NCBI GenBank assembly: GCA_036555725.1
Contig: DATBKU010000146.1
Coordinates: 1-64,000, forward strand
DNA: 64,000 nucleotides
Reading direction: 5' to 3'
DNA from: CALAED01 sp036555725
Lineage (GTDB): Bacteria > Actinomycetota > Actinomycetes > Streptosporangiales > Streptosporangiaceae
Shown: one piece after another, positions 32,899-41,499 of the stretch
Position numbering within the stretch: the first letter of the stretch is position 1
Layout of the letters: every line of letters starts with the position of its first letter
The notes under the pieces: model-generated
Database searches by the model: none
Seen by the model: the letters and a program-made list of their open reading frames with translations, nothing else
What the model was told of the DNA's origin: nothing
Position numbers and translations under genes: made by a program

Positions 32899-33782
32899 GC
32901 GTCGATCTGTCCGCGGCGGCCGACTTCATGGCCGGGCACGCCCGCATCCTGGACCGCCGCCGCTTCCAGCTCCTGATGGGCGAGACCGATCCCGCCGCCC
33001 TGCTGGCGGCCGTGGACGCCTACCGCAACCCCGACGGCGGCTACGGGTGGGGCCTGGAGGCCGACCTGCGCTCGCCGGAGAGCCAGCCCGGGGCCGCGCT
33101 GCACGCCTTCGAGGTGTTCGAGGGCATCGCCCCGGCCACCGCGCCGCAGGCCGTGGCCCTGTGCGACTGGCTGGAGTCGGTGACGCTGCCGGACGGGGGA
33201 GTGCCGTTCGCGCTGCCGCTGACCACGACCGCCGCGACGGCGCCGTGGTGGCAGGGCGCCGACCCGGCCGTATCGGCCCTGCAGATCACCTCGGTGACGG
33301 CGGCCGCCGCCTGGCGGGTCGCCGTCCACGATCCGGCCGTCGCCGGCCACCCCTGGCTGGACCGGGCCACCCGGTACTGCCTGGACGCGATCGACGCGTT
33401 CGACGAGGCGCCCTTCGCGTACGTGCTGGCCTTCGCGGTGCACTTCCTTGACGCCGTGTACGACCACCGCCCCGAGGCGGCCGATCTCCTGCGGCGGCTG
33501 GCCAAGTACATGCCCGCCGACGGCCGCGTGCGCGTCATGGGCGGTACCGAGGACGAGGCGCTGAACCCGCTCGACTTCGCGCCCCACCCCGATCGCCCGG
33601 CGCGGGAGCTGTTCGATCCCGCGGTGATCTCCGCCGACCTCGATCGGCTGGCGGCCCTGCAGCAGGACGACGGCGGCTGGATCGTCGACTACGCCAAGAT
33701 CTCACCCGCCGGAGCGCTGGACTGGCGCGGCAACATCACGGTCCGCGCCATCGACATCCTCCGCCGCAACGGCCGGCTCTGA
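32895..33782 (+). CDS. Alpha/alpha-toroid protein resembling prenyltransferase/squalene-cyclase repeats
   Basis: 295 aa, ATG 32895 overlapping the LLM stop. Three or four helical repeats with QW-like turns are visible: NPDGGYGWGLEADLRSP (about 43-59), TLPDGGVPFALPL (about 95-107) and QQDDGGWIVDYA (about 260-271). No DxDD or DxxD(E) catalytic motif of class II cyclases is seen, so an enzyme role is uncertain. Coupled to the flavin oxidoreductase; the pair recurs in actinomycetes as far as I recall, function unknown. Confidence 0.75.
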   Translation: MSVDLSAAADFMAGHARILDRRRFQLLMGETDPAALLAAVDAYRNPDGGYGWGLEADLRSPESQPGAALHAFEVFEGIAPATAPQAVALCDWLESVTLPDGGVPFALPLTTTAATAPWWQGADPAVSALQITSVTAAAAWRVAVHDPAVAGHPWLDRATRYCLDAIDAFDEAPFAYVLAFAVHFLDAVYDHRPEAADLLRRLAKYMPADGRVRVMGGTEDEALNPLDFAPHPDRPARELFDPAVISADLDRLAALQQDDGGWIVDYAKISPAGALDWRGNITVRAIDILRRNGRL

Positions 33783-33989
33783 CCCGATCTGGCGTGAGGG
33801 CGGCAAGGAGACCTCACGAAGAACCGGTGACCGGTCAGGAACGGAGAAGCCGTCCGCGTGACCCCCGTCCTACGGTGACGACGCGAGCCCCGAGACGAGG
33901 AGGGCGCGGTGTCGAATCCGGGGACCGTGCGGCGTCGTCATCGGGGGCGCCGCGAAACGCGCGGCGATCGCACACCGAGGAGAGATCGC

Positions 33990-34337
33990 CTGCCCAGGTA
34001 CATGCTGCTGAGCTACCTGCCCGTCGACGGTGAGCCGCCCACCGCCGAGCAGGTCGGCCGCTGGAAGGCACAACTTCGGGCCATCCAGGAGTCCGGGGTC
34101 CTTGTGATGGGCGCCGGTCTGCGGAAGACCGACACCGCGACGACCGTACGGGTGCTCGACGAGGAGACGCAGATCATCGACGGGCCGTACGCCGAGACCA
34201 AGGAGTATCTCGCCGGGTTCTTCCTGATCGAGGTCGACGACCTCGACGACGCGCTGAAGTGGGCGACGGAGTTGCCGAACAGCCGGTACGGATCCGTCGA
34301 GGTGCGACCGGTGTCCGGTAGCAGTGACCGCGGCTGA
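33990..34337 (+). CDS. YCII/DGPF domain protein, partner of ECF42-type sigma factor
   Basis: 115 aa if initiated at CTG 33990, which has GAGGAGAG 5 bases upstream and gives the family N-terminus MPRYMLLSYLP. ATG 34002 has no ribosome site at proper distance, and GTG 33909 with its own GAGGAGGG would add 27 Arg-rich residues. The domain carries VLDEETQIIDGPYAETKEYL (the DGPF/Y motif) and ends in VEVRPV. Such genes sit beside ECF42 sigma genes; here the sigma gene follows immediately but is broken. Confidence 0.8.
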   Translation: MPRYMLLSYLPVDGEPPTAEQVGRWKAQLRAIQESGVLVMGAGLRKTDTATTVRVLDEETQIIDGPYAETKEYLAGFFLIEVDDLDDALKWATELPNSRYGSVEVRPVSGSSDRG

Positions 34338-34692
34338 CAACGGGCGGCTGGGCCCGGACCAGAACCCGGCCGCCGTCGCCGAGCGGGTCTTCCGCGAGGA
34401 GCAGGGTGCGGTGGTGGCGACGCTGATCCGCCACCTCGGCGCCTTCCAGCCGGCCGAGGACGCCGTCCAGGACGCGTTCGCCGCCGCCATGGCGACCTGG
34501 CCGCACGAGGGGATCCCCGGCAACCCGGGTGCGTGGATCATGGTGACGGCGCGGCGCAAGGCGATCGACCGCCTGCGGCGCGAGCGCGCCGTGGCCGACC
34601 GCGCCGCGCGGCTGGCCGAGCTGGCGCGGCTGGAGGCGCAGGAGCACCGGCCGGAGGCCGCGGACAGCGCCGTAGCCGACGACCGGCTGCTC
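34324..34692 (+). pseudogene. ECF sigma factor (ECF42-like), N-terminal fragment fused to ABC permease
   Basis: Begins at GTG 34324 inside the YCII gene. Region sigma-2 is intact: AERVFREEQGAVVATLIRHL, AEDAVQDAFAAAMATWPHEG, PGAWIMVTARRKAIDRLRRE. At DDRLLIF (about residue 123) the expected continuation with sigma-4 and the long C-terminal part is absent; the frame passes directly into the transporter sequence. The protein would bind core polymerase but lack -35 recognition. Confidence 0.85.
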
Positions 34693-35176
34693 ATCTTCCG
34701 CTACGTCTTCGGCGGTGCCATCGATTCGGGCGGCCTGCCGTACGTCGACTTCCTCGTGCCCGGGCTCGTGGTCACCATGGCGCTGTGGTCCGGCATGGGC
34801 GCCGCGACCGGGGTGGCCGAGGACATGGAGCACGGCTTCTTCGACCGGCTCCGCTCGCTGCCGATCTCCGGTCTGTCGGTGATGGCCGGCCGCTGCCGCG
34901 CCGACACGGCCCTGGTGACGTGGGGGCTGCTGGCGTCCATAGCGCTCGGCTTCGCCGCCGGGTTCCGGACGCACGGTTCGGTGGCCGGCGCGCTGGCGTA
35001 ACCACCAGCCGATCACGCCGATGACCAACGCCGTGCGCGCGCTCACCGGAGGACCACGAGTGGCGGCGCTGCTGCCGCACAGCACCGCCTACTACGTGGT
35101 GAGCTCCCTCCTGTGGGCCGCGGCGATCGCCGTCGTGTTCGGTCTGGTCGCGGCCCTACGGTTCGCCCGGCGCTGA
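34693..35176 (+). pseudogene. ABC-2 (DrrB-like) permease, two fragments
   Basis: The frame continuing from the sigma fragment reads FRYVFGGAIDSGGLPYVDFL, VAEDMEHGFFDRLRSLPISG and GFAAGFRTHGSV, all typical of the middle of DrrB permeases, then stops at 34999-35001. The C-terminal end resumes in another frame from about 35003: NQPITP-type text (here NHQPITP), MTNAVRALTGG, VVSSLLWAAAIAVVFGLVAAL, stop 35174-35176. The N-terminus and about 60 internal residues are lost. No ATPase gene accompanies it. A dead gene. Confidence 0.85.
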
Positions 35177-35179
35177 GAC

Positions 35180-37399
35180 CTACTCGTTGCGGGCGGTCTC
35201 GGGGCCGGTGATACGGGTGAGCAGCGGGAACGTGGAGGCGATGATCCCGAGCGAGGCGAGGATCCCGGCGAGCACGATCACGCCGTACGCGACCCCCGGC
35301 GGGCGGAGGGTGTAGTCCATCTGCGCTCGAAGGAACAGCTGAGCCGCCAGGAAGCCGGTGCCGATCGCCACCACGGCGGCTGCGAGCAGCGGGGCCGCGC
35401 TCTCCAGTGCGACCACGCGACGCAGCGCCGCGAGCGGGACGCCGGTCAGTCGCAGCAGGCTGAACGGGCGTTTGCGCTCGCTGAGACCACCGGCCACGCT
35501 CACCGTCAGGCTGCACCCGGCGATCGCCAGACTGGCCACGATCACCACATCGGCCAGCTGTCGCCACTGGTTGAGGGTGCGGCGGGTATCGCCGTTCCAG
35601 TCGGCCTCGGTGGCGGGCGGGTACCGCTGCGCGTACGCCGCCTCGAGGACCGTCCGGGCCCGCTCGATCGCCGCCCGCGACCCGTCCGTACCCACGACCA
35701 CCGACTCGAGGGGAAGCTGCCGCATGCGTGCCGTGGAGATCGCCGCCGTCGGCCATACCGCGGGCGGAGGCGAGCTGTCGGGACCGACGAGGTCGGTGTA
35801 GACCCACGCCACCTCGGCACCGGCGGCGCAGTGGCCGAAGACCGGAGAACGGGCGAGCTCGGCGCACGAGGCCAGGGACGACGGCTGTGGGCCCTTGTGG
35901 CGGTCCCGGGCCGAGGGCCGCATGGCGGACGGCGCGACGTGCACCTGTGCCACGCCCCCCACACCGGAGATCGAGGTCAGTCCGGCCGGAACCGATGGGG
36001 TCGCCTGCAACGGGTCGGGCCGGAAGATGTCGACCAGGTTGCCGGCCCGGGCCTTGTCCACAGGGGTTCCACGGTTGGCGACGATCGTGCCCATCACGCC
36101 CACGGCCACGCTGGTGACGAACAACGCGAGGACCAGTCCGCTGATCGAGCGGAAGCCGGCCCGCGGGTTGTCCGAGAGCCGCCGGGCGGCGATGAGGGCA
36201 GCCGGGCGGCGCGTATGCCGGGCCATGACCCGCGATCCGGCCATGGTCAGCCACGGCCCGGCGATCAGCAGCCCGACCATGATCACGAGGAAGCCCGGGA
36301 TGAACGCCCAGATCTGCCCGGTCGTGGTCGATGGCCGTCTGCCGATGAAGTACGCGAGCTCGGCGACGCCCGCGGCGAGCGGAATCAGCCGGTAGGCCCG
36401 CGGCGGGCGCGGCGTGACGCGCCGGCTGATGCCCAGCGGGGAGATCTGGACGCGGCGCAGCGCGACCCGTGCCGCGACCGCCGCCGCCACCGGAACGCCG
36501 AGCGCGACGAGTACGACGGCGCGCGGCCCGAGGGACAGGTCGGCCGGGAAGAACGGTGCCCCGGTGAAGGGAATCGCCGCGAGCGGACGCCGGAAGAGGA
36601 AGAACAACCCGAAGCCGATGGCCGTGCCCGCGAGCGCGGAGACGGTCGACTCGACGGCGGAGATCACCGAGACCTGCCGCGGCGTGGCCCCGACCAGGCG
36701 CATCGCGGCGAACCGCTGCTCCCGGCGGGTCGCCGCGAGCCGGGTCGCCGTGCCGATGAACATGAGCACCGGGAAGAGCAGCGCGAGCGCCACGACCGAG
36801 AGGATGAGGTCCATGCCCTCGGCCGGGATGCCGACGTAGCAGAAATCCTGGCATTCGCTGGGCGGAGTGGTCGTGATGCGGGTGGCCTTGGCGGCGCCGG
36901 GCAGCCGCGACGCCTCGTCCGGGGTGTGGCCGACGACGGCGATCAGTGAGTTCGGGGCCGGGAGCGCGGACGGGCCGATCGTGCCGATCTGGCGTCCGGG
37001 GAGGCGGTCCCCGAGTTCGGCGCGGGGGGTGGCGGCGAGCAGCCGGCTCAGCCCCGGCGATGCGTAGAACTCGCCCGGCCCCGGCAGCCGCGGGATGCCG
37101 GGCGGGACCGGCGACCGAGCCCCCGTGGCGGCGACGTCCACGCGACCGATGGTCTGGCCGTGGAAATAGTCGCCGCTGAGCCGCCACCACAATGGGTCGG
37201 ACGCCGACGGTCCGGCGCTCGTGCCCGCGCCCGTGTTGAGCCAGGCGTACCGGGCGTTCTGGGAGTTGACCGCGTTGACGCCCGCCAGGGTGGTGAGCAG
37301 CAGGCCGACCCCCAGCGCGACGGCCGCCGCGATGATGACGAGCCGTACGACGGCCTCTCGGCCACTGGCGAGAGCGAGCCGCAGCCCGAAGCGGATCAT
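35180..37399 (-). CDS. ABC transporter permease, FtsX/MacB-like
   Basis: 739 aa. N-terminal TM helix (AVVRLVIIAAAVALGVGLLL, about 15-34), a long extracellular part, then groups of three TM helices at about 215-330 and 655-735 separated by further TM segments near 350-450; this is the duplicated FtsX layout. RLAATRREQRFAAMRLVGATPRQ and SERKRPFSLLRLTGVPLAALRR are the cytoplasmic coupling loops. It overlaps the ATPase stop by four bases. Probably an exporter or envelope-lipid transporter. Confidence 0.85.
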   Translation of the reverse strand: MIRFGLRLALASGREAVVRLVIIAAAVALGVGLLLTTLAGVNAVNSQNARYAWLNTGAGTSAGPSASDPLWWRLSGDYFHGQTIGRVDVAATGARSPVPPGIPRLPGPGEFYASPGLSRLLAATPRAELGDRLPGRQIGTIGPSALPAPNSLIAVVGHTPDEASRLPGAAKATRITTTPPSECQDFCYVGIPAEGMDLILSVVALALLFPVLMFIGTATRLAATRREQRFAAMRLVGATPRQVSVISAVESTVSALAGTAIGFGLFFLFRRPLAAIPFTGAPFFPADLSLGPRAVVLVALGVPVAAAVAARVALRRVQISPLGISRRVTPRPPRAYRLIPLAAGVAELAYFIGRRPSTTTGQIWAFIPGFLVIMVGLLIAGPWLTMAGSRVMARHTRRPAALIAARRLSDNPRAGFRSISGLVLALFVTSVAVGVMGTIVANRGTPVDKARAGNLVDIFRPDPLQATPSVPAGLTSISGVGGVAQVHVAPSAMRPSARDRHKGPQPSSLASCAELARSPVFGHCAAGAEVAWVYTDLVGPDSSPPPAVWPTAAISTARMRQLPLESVVVGTDGSRAAIERARTVLEAAYAQRYPPATEADWNGDTRRTLNQWRQLADVVIVASLAIAGCSLTVSVAGGLSERKRPFSLLRLTGVPLAALRRVVALESAAPLLAAAVVAIGTGFLAAQLFLRAQMDYTLRPPGVAYGVIVLAGILASLGIIASTFPLLTRITGPETARNE

Positions 37400-38181
37400 G
37401 AGGCGACCGGCCCGGCGGTGAGCGCGGTCACCTTGCCGTCGCGGACGATGACCTCGCGGTCTGCGTACGCGGCCACACGGGGCTCGTGGGTGACGAGGAT
37501 GACCGTGGTGCCCTGCTCGCGGGCGGCCGCGACGAGCAGGTCCATGACGTGCTCGCCGGTGAGCGAGTCGAGCGAGCCAGTCGGCTCGTCGGCGAACAGC
37601 ACCTCGGGCCGGGCGACCAGGCCGCGGGCCAAGGCCACGCGCTGGGCCTCGCCGCCGGACAGCTCGCCGGACCGGCGCTGTTCCAGGCCGTCCAGGCCGA
37701 GCCGCTCGAACCAGGCCCCGGCCTCGGTCAGCGCGGCGCCCCGGCGGGTGCCGGCGAGGAGCAGCGGCAGTGCGATGTTCTCCTCGGCGGTCAGCTCGGG
37801 CACGAGCTGGCCGAACTGGAACACGAACCCGAAGCTGCCGCGGCGCAGAGCGCTGCGCTCCGGCTCCGACATGGTGTCGACGCGCCGGCCGGCGAAGGTG
37901 ACCTCGCCGGACGTGGGGACGAGGATCCCGGCGAGGCAGTGCAGCAGGGTCGACTTGCCCGACCCGCTCGGCCCCATGACCGCGAGGATCTCGCCGGCGG
38001 CCACGGACACGCCGGCTCCGCGCAGTGCCGGTGTCTGCCCGAAGGACAGCACGACGTCGCGGGCCTCGACCTGGGCTGCGCCGCTCATCGGGTCGTTTGC
38101 CCTTCTCGTTCGTTGCGCGGACGGCTCGCCTGGCGGCTCGCCGGCCGCTCCGCTCACTCGGCGGGCTCGCTCCGTGCTCAT
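37396..38181 (-). CDS. ABC transporter ATP-binding protein
   Basis: 261 aa from ATG 38181, which overlaps the PadR stop (ATGA); ATG 38088 would give a conventional N-terminus but has no ribosome site. Walker A GPSGSGKST, signature LSGGEAQRVALARGL, Walker B VLFADEPTGSLDS, switch His in LVTHEPRVAAYADR. LolD/MacB-type ATPase. Middle gene of padR-ATPase-permease. Confidence 0.93.
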   Translation of the reverse strand: MSTERARRVSGAAGEPPGEPSAQRTRRANDPMSGAAQVEARDVVLSFGQTPALRGAGVSVAAGEILAVMGPSGSGKSTLLHCLAGILVPTSGEVTFAGRRVDTMSEPERSALRRGSFGFVFQFGQLVPELTAEENIALPLLLAGTRRGAALTEAGAWFERLGLDGLEQRRSGELSGGEAQRVALARGLVARPEVLFADEPTGSLDSLTGEHVMDLLVAAAREQGTTVILVTHEPRVAAYADREVIVRDGKVTALTAGPVAS

Positions 38182-38702
38182 CGCCGTACCGCCTCGGCCA
38201 GCGCGTCGAGCCGGGCTGCGGTCAGGTCGATCCAGCGCAGGTCGGCCTCCAGGTGGAACAGGCCGTGGTCGGCGAGCAGCGCGTCGACCAGCGCGCCGGT
38301 GCGCTTGATCTCGGTCAGCTCGCGCATGCGCGCCAGGTGCGCGGCCCGCTGGGCGTCGAGGTACTTCTCGGCGGAGCGCTCCAGCATGAGGGCCAGCACC
38401 ACCTTGGTGAACAGCACCGTCTGCAGGTGCGGCTCGGCCGCGACCGGCTCGGCCAGCCACGCCTCGACCTCGGTCACGCCCTGCTCGGTGATGATGTAGC
38501 GCTTGCGGTCGGGGCCGCCGCCCGGCTCGGACTCCGCGGCCAGCACCTTGCCGTCGCGGGCCAGCCGGCCGAGGGTCGCGTACACCTGCCCGAAGGGCAG
38601 CGGCTTGCCCCGGCCGAAGTATGTGTCGTAGTCGCGTTTCAGGTCGTAGCCGTGGCTCGGCTCACGCTCGAGCAGGCCGAGGAGAGTTAGTGGAACGCTC
38701 AT
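38178..38702 (-). CDS. PadR family transcriptional regulator
   Basis: 174 aa from ATG 38702. PadR N-terminal HTH: LTLLGLLEREPSHGYDLKRDYD, LPFGQVYATLGRLARDGKVLA and the wing GGGPDRKRYIITEQG. The C-terminal Vir_act_alpha_C region is helical. It heads the ABC operon and probably represses it through the palindrome at 38713-38727; release by a substrate of the exporter would follow. Confidence 0.92.
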   Translation of the reverse strand: MSVPLTLLGLLEREPSHGYDLKRDYDTYFGRGKPLPFGQVYATLGRLARDGKVLAAESEPGGGPDRKRYIITEQGVTEVEAWLAEPVAAEPHLQTVLFTKVVLALMLERSAEKYLDAQRAAHLARMRELTEIKRTGALVDALLADHGLFHLEADLRWIDLTAARLDALAEAVRR

Positions 38703-38712
38703 GCCGACGACA

Positions 38713-38727
38713 ATACACTGAGTGTAT
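38713..38727 (-). promoter_or_regulatory. PadR operator candidate
   Basis: ATACACT-G-AGTGTAT: perfect 7-bp arms, ending 11 bases before the padR start, followed by ACAT. Placed between padR and the gene at 38753. Confidence 0.7.
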
Positions 38728-38752
38728 ACATCGCGTCTATACGCGCGGTGAA

Positions 38753-38983
38753 CTATAGCGGAGGGCGGGGCACCGGGACCGGGAGGCCGCGGTCCAGCCG
38801 GTCGAGGATGATCTCTGCGCGGCGGTCGTCGGCCTCCTCGATCGCCTCGATCACCGACTCCGCCTCCGCGAGCGCGCCGGCCAGCTCCGGATAGGAGGCC
38901 CGGCGCAGCCATTCCCCGCCCGGCTTTTCAATGGACTCGACGACCAGTACGTACGGCACCCTCAGATATTCCTCACGGGTCAT
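38753..38983 (-). CDS. HicB-like small protein paired with Rieske oxygenase
   Basis: 76 aa: MTREEYLRVPYVLVVESIEK, then WLRRASYPELAGALAEAE and ILDRLDRGLPVPVPRPPL. This is the HicB/UPF0150-like fold (single beta-alpha-beta unit) that in toxin-antitoxin systems binds HicA, but no HicA toxin is present and no DNA-binding tail is seen. It is divergent from the Rieske oxygenase gene, 69 bases away. Such orphan HicB-like genes next to ring-hydroxylating dioxygenases are remembered from other actinobacteria. Confidence 0.75.
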   Translation of the reverse strand: MTREEYLRVPYVLVVESIEKPGGEWLRRASYPELAGALAEAESVIEAIEEADDRRAEIILDRLDRGLPVPVPRPPL

Positions 38984-39052
38984 CTACTCATGATGCAAGA
39001 GCATTTGCCCGCGCCGCAGTACGGGCTGACAATCGCGGTGGAGGCGAGAAGG

Positions 39053-40360
39053 ATGCTCAGTAGGGAGCAGAACGAGTACATCACCCGGGTCGGACCTGGT
39101 ACTCCGATGGGCGCGCTGATGCGCCAATACTGGGTGCCGGCGATGTTGTCGTCGGAGTTGCCCAGACCCGACTGCCCGCCGGTGCGCGTGCTGTTGCTCG
39201 GCGAGAAGCTCATCGGGTTCCGCGACACGAGCGGCCAGGTCGGCCTGCTCGGCAACCACTGCCCGCACCGCGGCGCCTCGCTGTACTACGCGCGCAGCGG
39301 CGAGTGCGGCCTGCGCTGCGTCTATCACGGCTGGAAGTTCGACGTGACGGGGCGCTGCGTCGACATGCCGAGCGAGCCTCCGGACAGCAACTTCAAGAAC
39401 AAGGTCCGCGCCACCGCGTACCCCTGTGCGGAGCGCGGCGGCGTGGTCTGGGCCTACCTGGGGCCGCGCGAAGTGCCGCCGCCGCTGCCCGACCTCGAGG
39501 CCAACCAACTGGAGAACAGCTCCGCCGTGGCGTACGCGCGCGACTGCAACTGGCTGCAGGGCCTGGAGGGCGACATCGACACCGCCCACATCGGCTTCCT
39601 GCACTTCGGCTCGGAGGACCCGGCGGACGCACCGCCCGACACGTTCCGCTATTGGACGCTCAAGGATCGGGCCCCGCGGTACGCCGTGCTGGACACCGAC
39701 TACGGCGCGATGTACGGCGCCTATCGTCCGGCCGGGGCGGCGCAACAGTACTGGCGCATCGCCCAGTTCCTGTTTCCGTTCTTCACCATGCCCCCCACCG
39801 GCCTCCTCGGCCGGCAGATCATCGCCCGCGCCTGGGTGCCGATGGACGACGAGCACATGATGATGTTCTTCATGCGGCCCGAGCCCGGCGCCGAGCAGCT
39901 GGCGTTCATCCGGCAGCATGTGAAGCCGCCGAAGCTCCTGCCGAACACAACCGACTGGCTGGGCCGCTTCCGGCTCGACGCGAACGAGTCGAACGACTAC
40001 CACCTCGATCGCGACCGGCAGGAACGCCACGAGGAGTACTCGGGGATCGAGGGCATCCACACCCAGGACCAGGCGATCACCGAGAGCATGGGCCCGATCT
40101 ACGACCGGTCCGCAGAGCATCTCGGCAGCAGCGACGCCATGGTCATCCGGGCCCGCCGCCGGCTGATCGCGAGCGCGCGGGCGCTCGCGGAGCATGGCGC
40201 GGTGCCGCCCGGCGTCGACAACCCGGACGCCTACCGGCAGCGCTCGGGCGGCGTCGTGCTCGACGACGACGCCGACTGGGTGGCGGCCACGGAGAACCTG
40301 CGCCGGGCGTACGTGACCCACCCCGAGCTCGACCCGGCCGTCGTCGGCGGCTTCGTCTGA
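39053..40360 (+). CDS. Rieske non-haem iron oxygenase, alpha subunit (phthalate dioxygenase type)
   Basis: 435 aa from ATG 39053 with GGAGGCGAGAAGG upstream. Rieske [2Fe-2S] ligands are Cys70-x-His72 and Cys89-x2-His92 (CPHRG, CVYHGWKFD). The mononuclear iron site is LEGDIDTAHIGFLH (His179, His184, bridging Asp174/176). Single-component-oxygenase architecture; a reductase is not encoded nearby. Substrate probably an aromatic or steroid-like compound. Near-solitary gene divergent from a HicB-like gene. Confidence 0.92.
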   Translation: MLSREQNEYITRVGPGTPMGALMRQYWVPAMLSSELPRPDCPPVRVLLLGEKLIGFRDTSGQVGLLGNHCPHRGASLYYARSGECGLRCVYHGWKFDVTGRCVDMPSEPPDSNFKNKVRATAYPCAERGGVVWAYLGPREVPPPLPDLEANQLENSSAVAYARDCNWLQGLEGDIDTAHIGFLHFGSEDPADAPPDTFRYWTLKDRAPRYAVLDTDYGAMYGAYRPAGAAQQYWRIAQFLFPFFTMPPTGLLGRQIIARAWVPMDDEHMMMFFMRPEPGAEQLAFIRQHVKPPKLLPNTTDWLGRFRLDANESNDYHLDRDRQERHEEYSGIEGIHTQDQAITESMGPIYDRSAEHLGSSDAMVIRARRRLIASARALAEHGAVPPGVDNPDAYRQRSGGVVLDDDADWVAATENLRRAYVTHPELDPAVVGGFV

Positions 40361-40419
40361 GGACCCGTCCTTACGGGTGTAGCTTGCGCGGCAGACCTGT
40401 CGCGAGGTGGGAGGCCCTC

Positions 40420-41271
40420 ATGCCCGACGACCCGACGCCCGGGCGCGATGACACGGAGTTCGCCTGGGAAGACCCGCAGATGGACGTGATGGCCCCGGTC
40501 GACACGTCGGTGCCGCACTCCGCGCGGATCTGGAACTACCTGCTGGGCGGCAAGGACAACTACCCGGTCGATCGGCTGGCGGGCGACAAGGTCATGGAGG
40601 TCTTCCCCGGCATGGCCGACGTCGCCCGCCAGTCCCGGTACATGCTTGTTCGCGTTATCCACTACCTGGCCGGGGACTCGGGGATCCGGCAGTTCCTGGA
40701 CATCGGCACCGGGCTGCCCACCGCCGACAACACGCACGAGGTGGCCCAGCGGCTGGCACCGGAGTCGCGGATCGTATACGTCGACAACGATCCGCTGGTG
40801 CTGGTGCACGCGCAGGTGCTGCTCGCCAGCAGTCCGGAGGGCGCCTGCGACTATATCGAGGCCAACGTGCGCGACCCCGAACGCATCCTGGCCGAGGCCG
40901 CCCGGACGCTCGACTTCAACCGCCCCGTCGCGCTCATGCTGATGGGGATCCTGGGCTTGGTCGGCGACTACGACGAGGCGCGCTCGATCGTGCGCCGGCT
41001 GCTGGCGGCGCTGCCGTCGGGCAGCTACCTCGCGCTATACGACGGCGCCGACATCGACCCGGCATACGTGGAGGCCCTCCGCGGCTTCAACGAGCGGAGC
41101 GGGGCCGTCCCGTACACCGCTCGCAGCACCGAACAGATCGCCGGCTACTTCGCCGGCCTGGAGCTCATCGAGCCCGGCATCGTCTCGGTCTCGCGCTGGC
41201 GGCTCGAGCCGGGGGCCGGCGCCGCGCCTCCCATCGTGGCCGGCGTCGGCGGCGTCGGCCGCAAGCCCTAG
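40420..41271 (+). CDS. DUF574-family SAM-dependent methyltransferase
   Basis: 283 aa, ATG 40420, GAGGTGGGAGG 6 bases upstream. SARIWNYLLGGKDNYPVDRL is the family opening and QFLDIGTGLPTADNTHEVAQ the SAM site; RIVYVDNDPLVLVHAQVLL follows. About 45% by eye like the copy at 30281-31081, with a longer acidic N-terminus. Uncharacterised. Confidence 0.9.
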   Translation: MPDDPTPGRDDTEFAWEDPQMDVMAPVDTSVPHSARIWNYLLGGKDNYPVDRLAGDKVMEVFPGMADVARQSRYMLVRVIHYLAGDSGIRQFLDIGTGLPTADNTHEVAQRLAPESRIVYVDNDPLVLVHAQVLLASSPEGACDYIEANVRDPERILAEAARTLDFNRPVALMLMGILGLVGDYDEARSIVRRLLAALPSGSYLALYDGADIDPAYVEALRGFNERSGAVPYTARSTEQIAGYFAGLELIEPGIVSVSRWRLEPGAGAAPPIVAGVGGVGRKP

Positions 41272-41287
41272 AGACTGAGCCTGCCCC

Positions 41288-41305
41288 GCCCGAACGCTTT
41301 CGGGC
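41288..41305 (+). terminator. Hairpin after the methyltransferase
   Basis: GCCCGAA-CGCT-TTCGGGC, perfect 7-bp stem, 17 bases past the stop codon. No T tract. The rest of 41306-41499 holds no gene and must contain the L,D-transpeptidase promoter. Confidence 0.55.
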
Positions 41306-41499
41306 CGATCGGAGAAGAATCTGTGAGGATGGCCCCTCGATCGAGATCAATGCGTTAAAAGTAACCGGCCCGAATCTCCTAAAATGGAGGGGAGCGCCTC
41401 CGTCGTGGCGACTGGTCTCGGCGGTGCGCTCGGTGGCCGTTTCTGGCAGGCCGGCCCGGGACAGGTTGTTCACGATCGGGCCTCTAGCGGAGGTAGGCA

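Noticed and set aside
38753..38983. Complete HicAB toxin-antitoxin module
   Set aside because: No HicA-like gene on either side and no DNA-binding domain in the small protein.
39304..40419. Frame fusing Rieske antisense-like text to the second methyltransferase
   Set aside because: The methyltransferase has its own ATG 40420 and ribosome site; the upstream part is a shifted frame of the Rieske gene.
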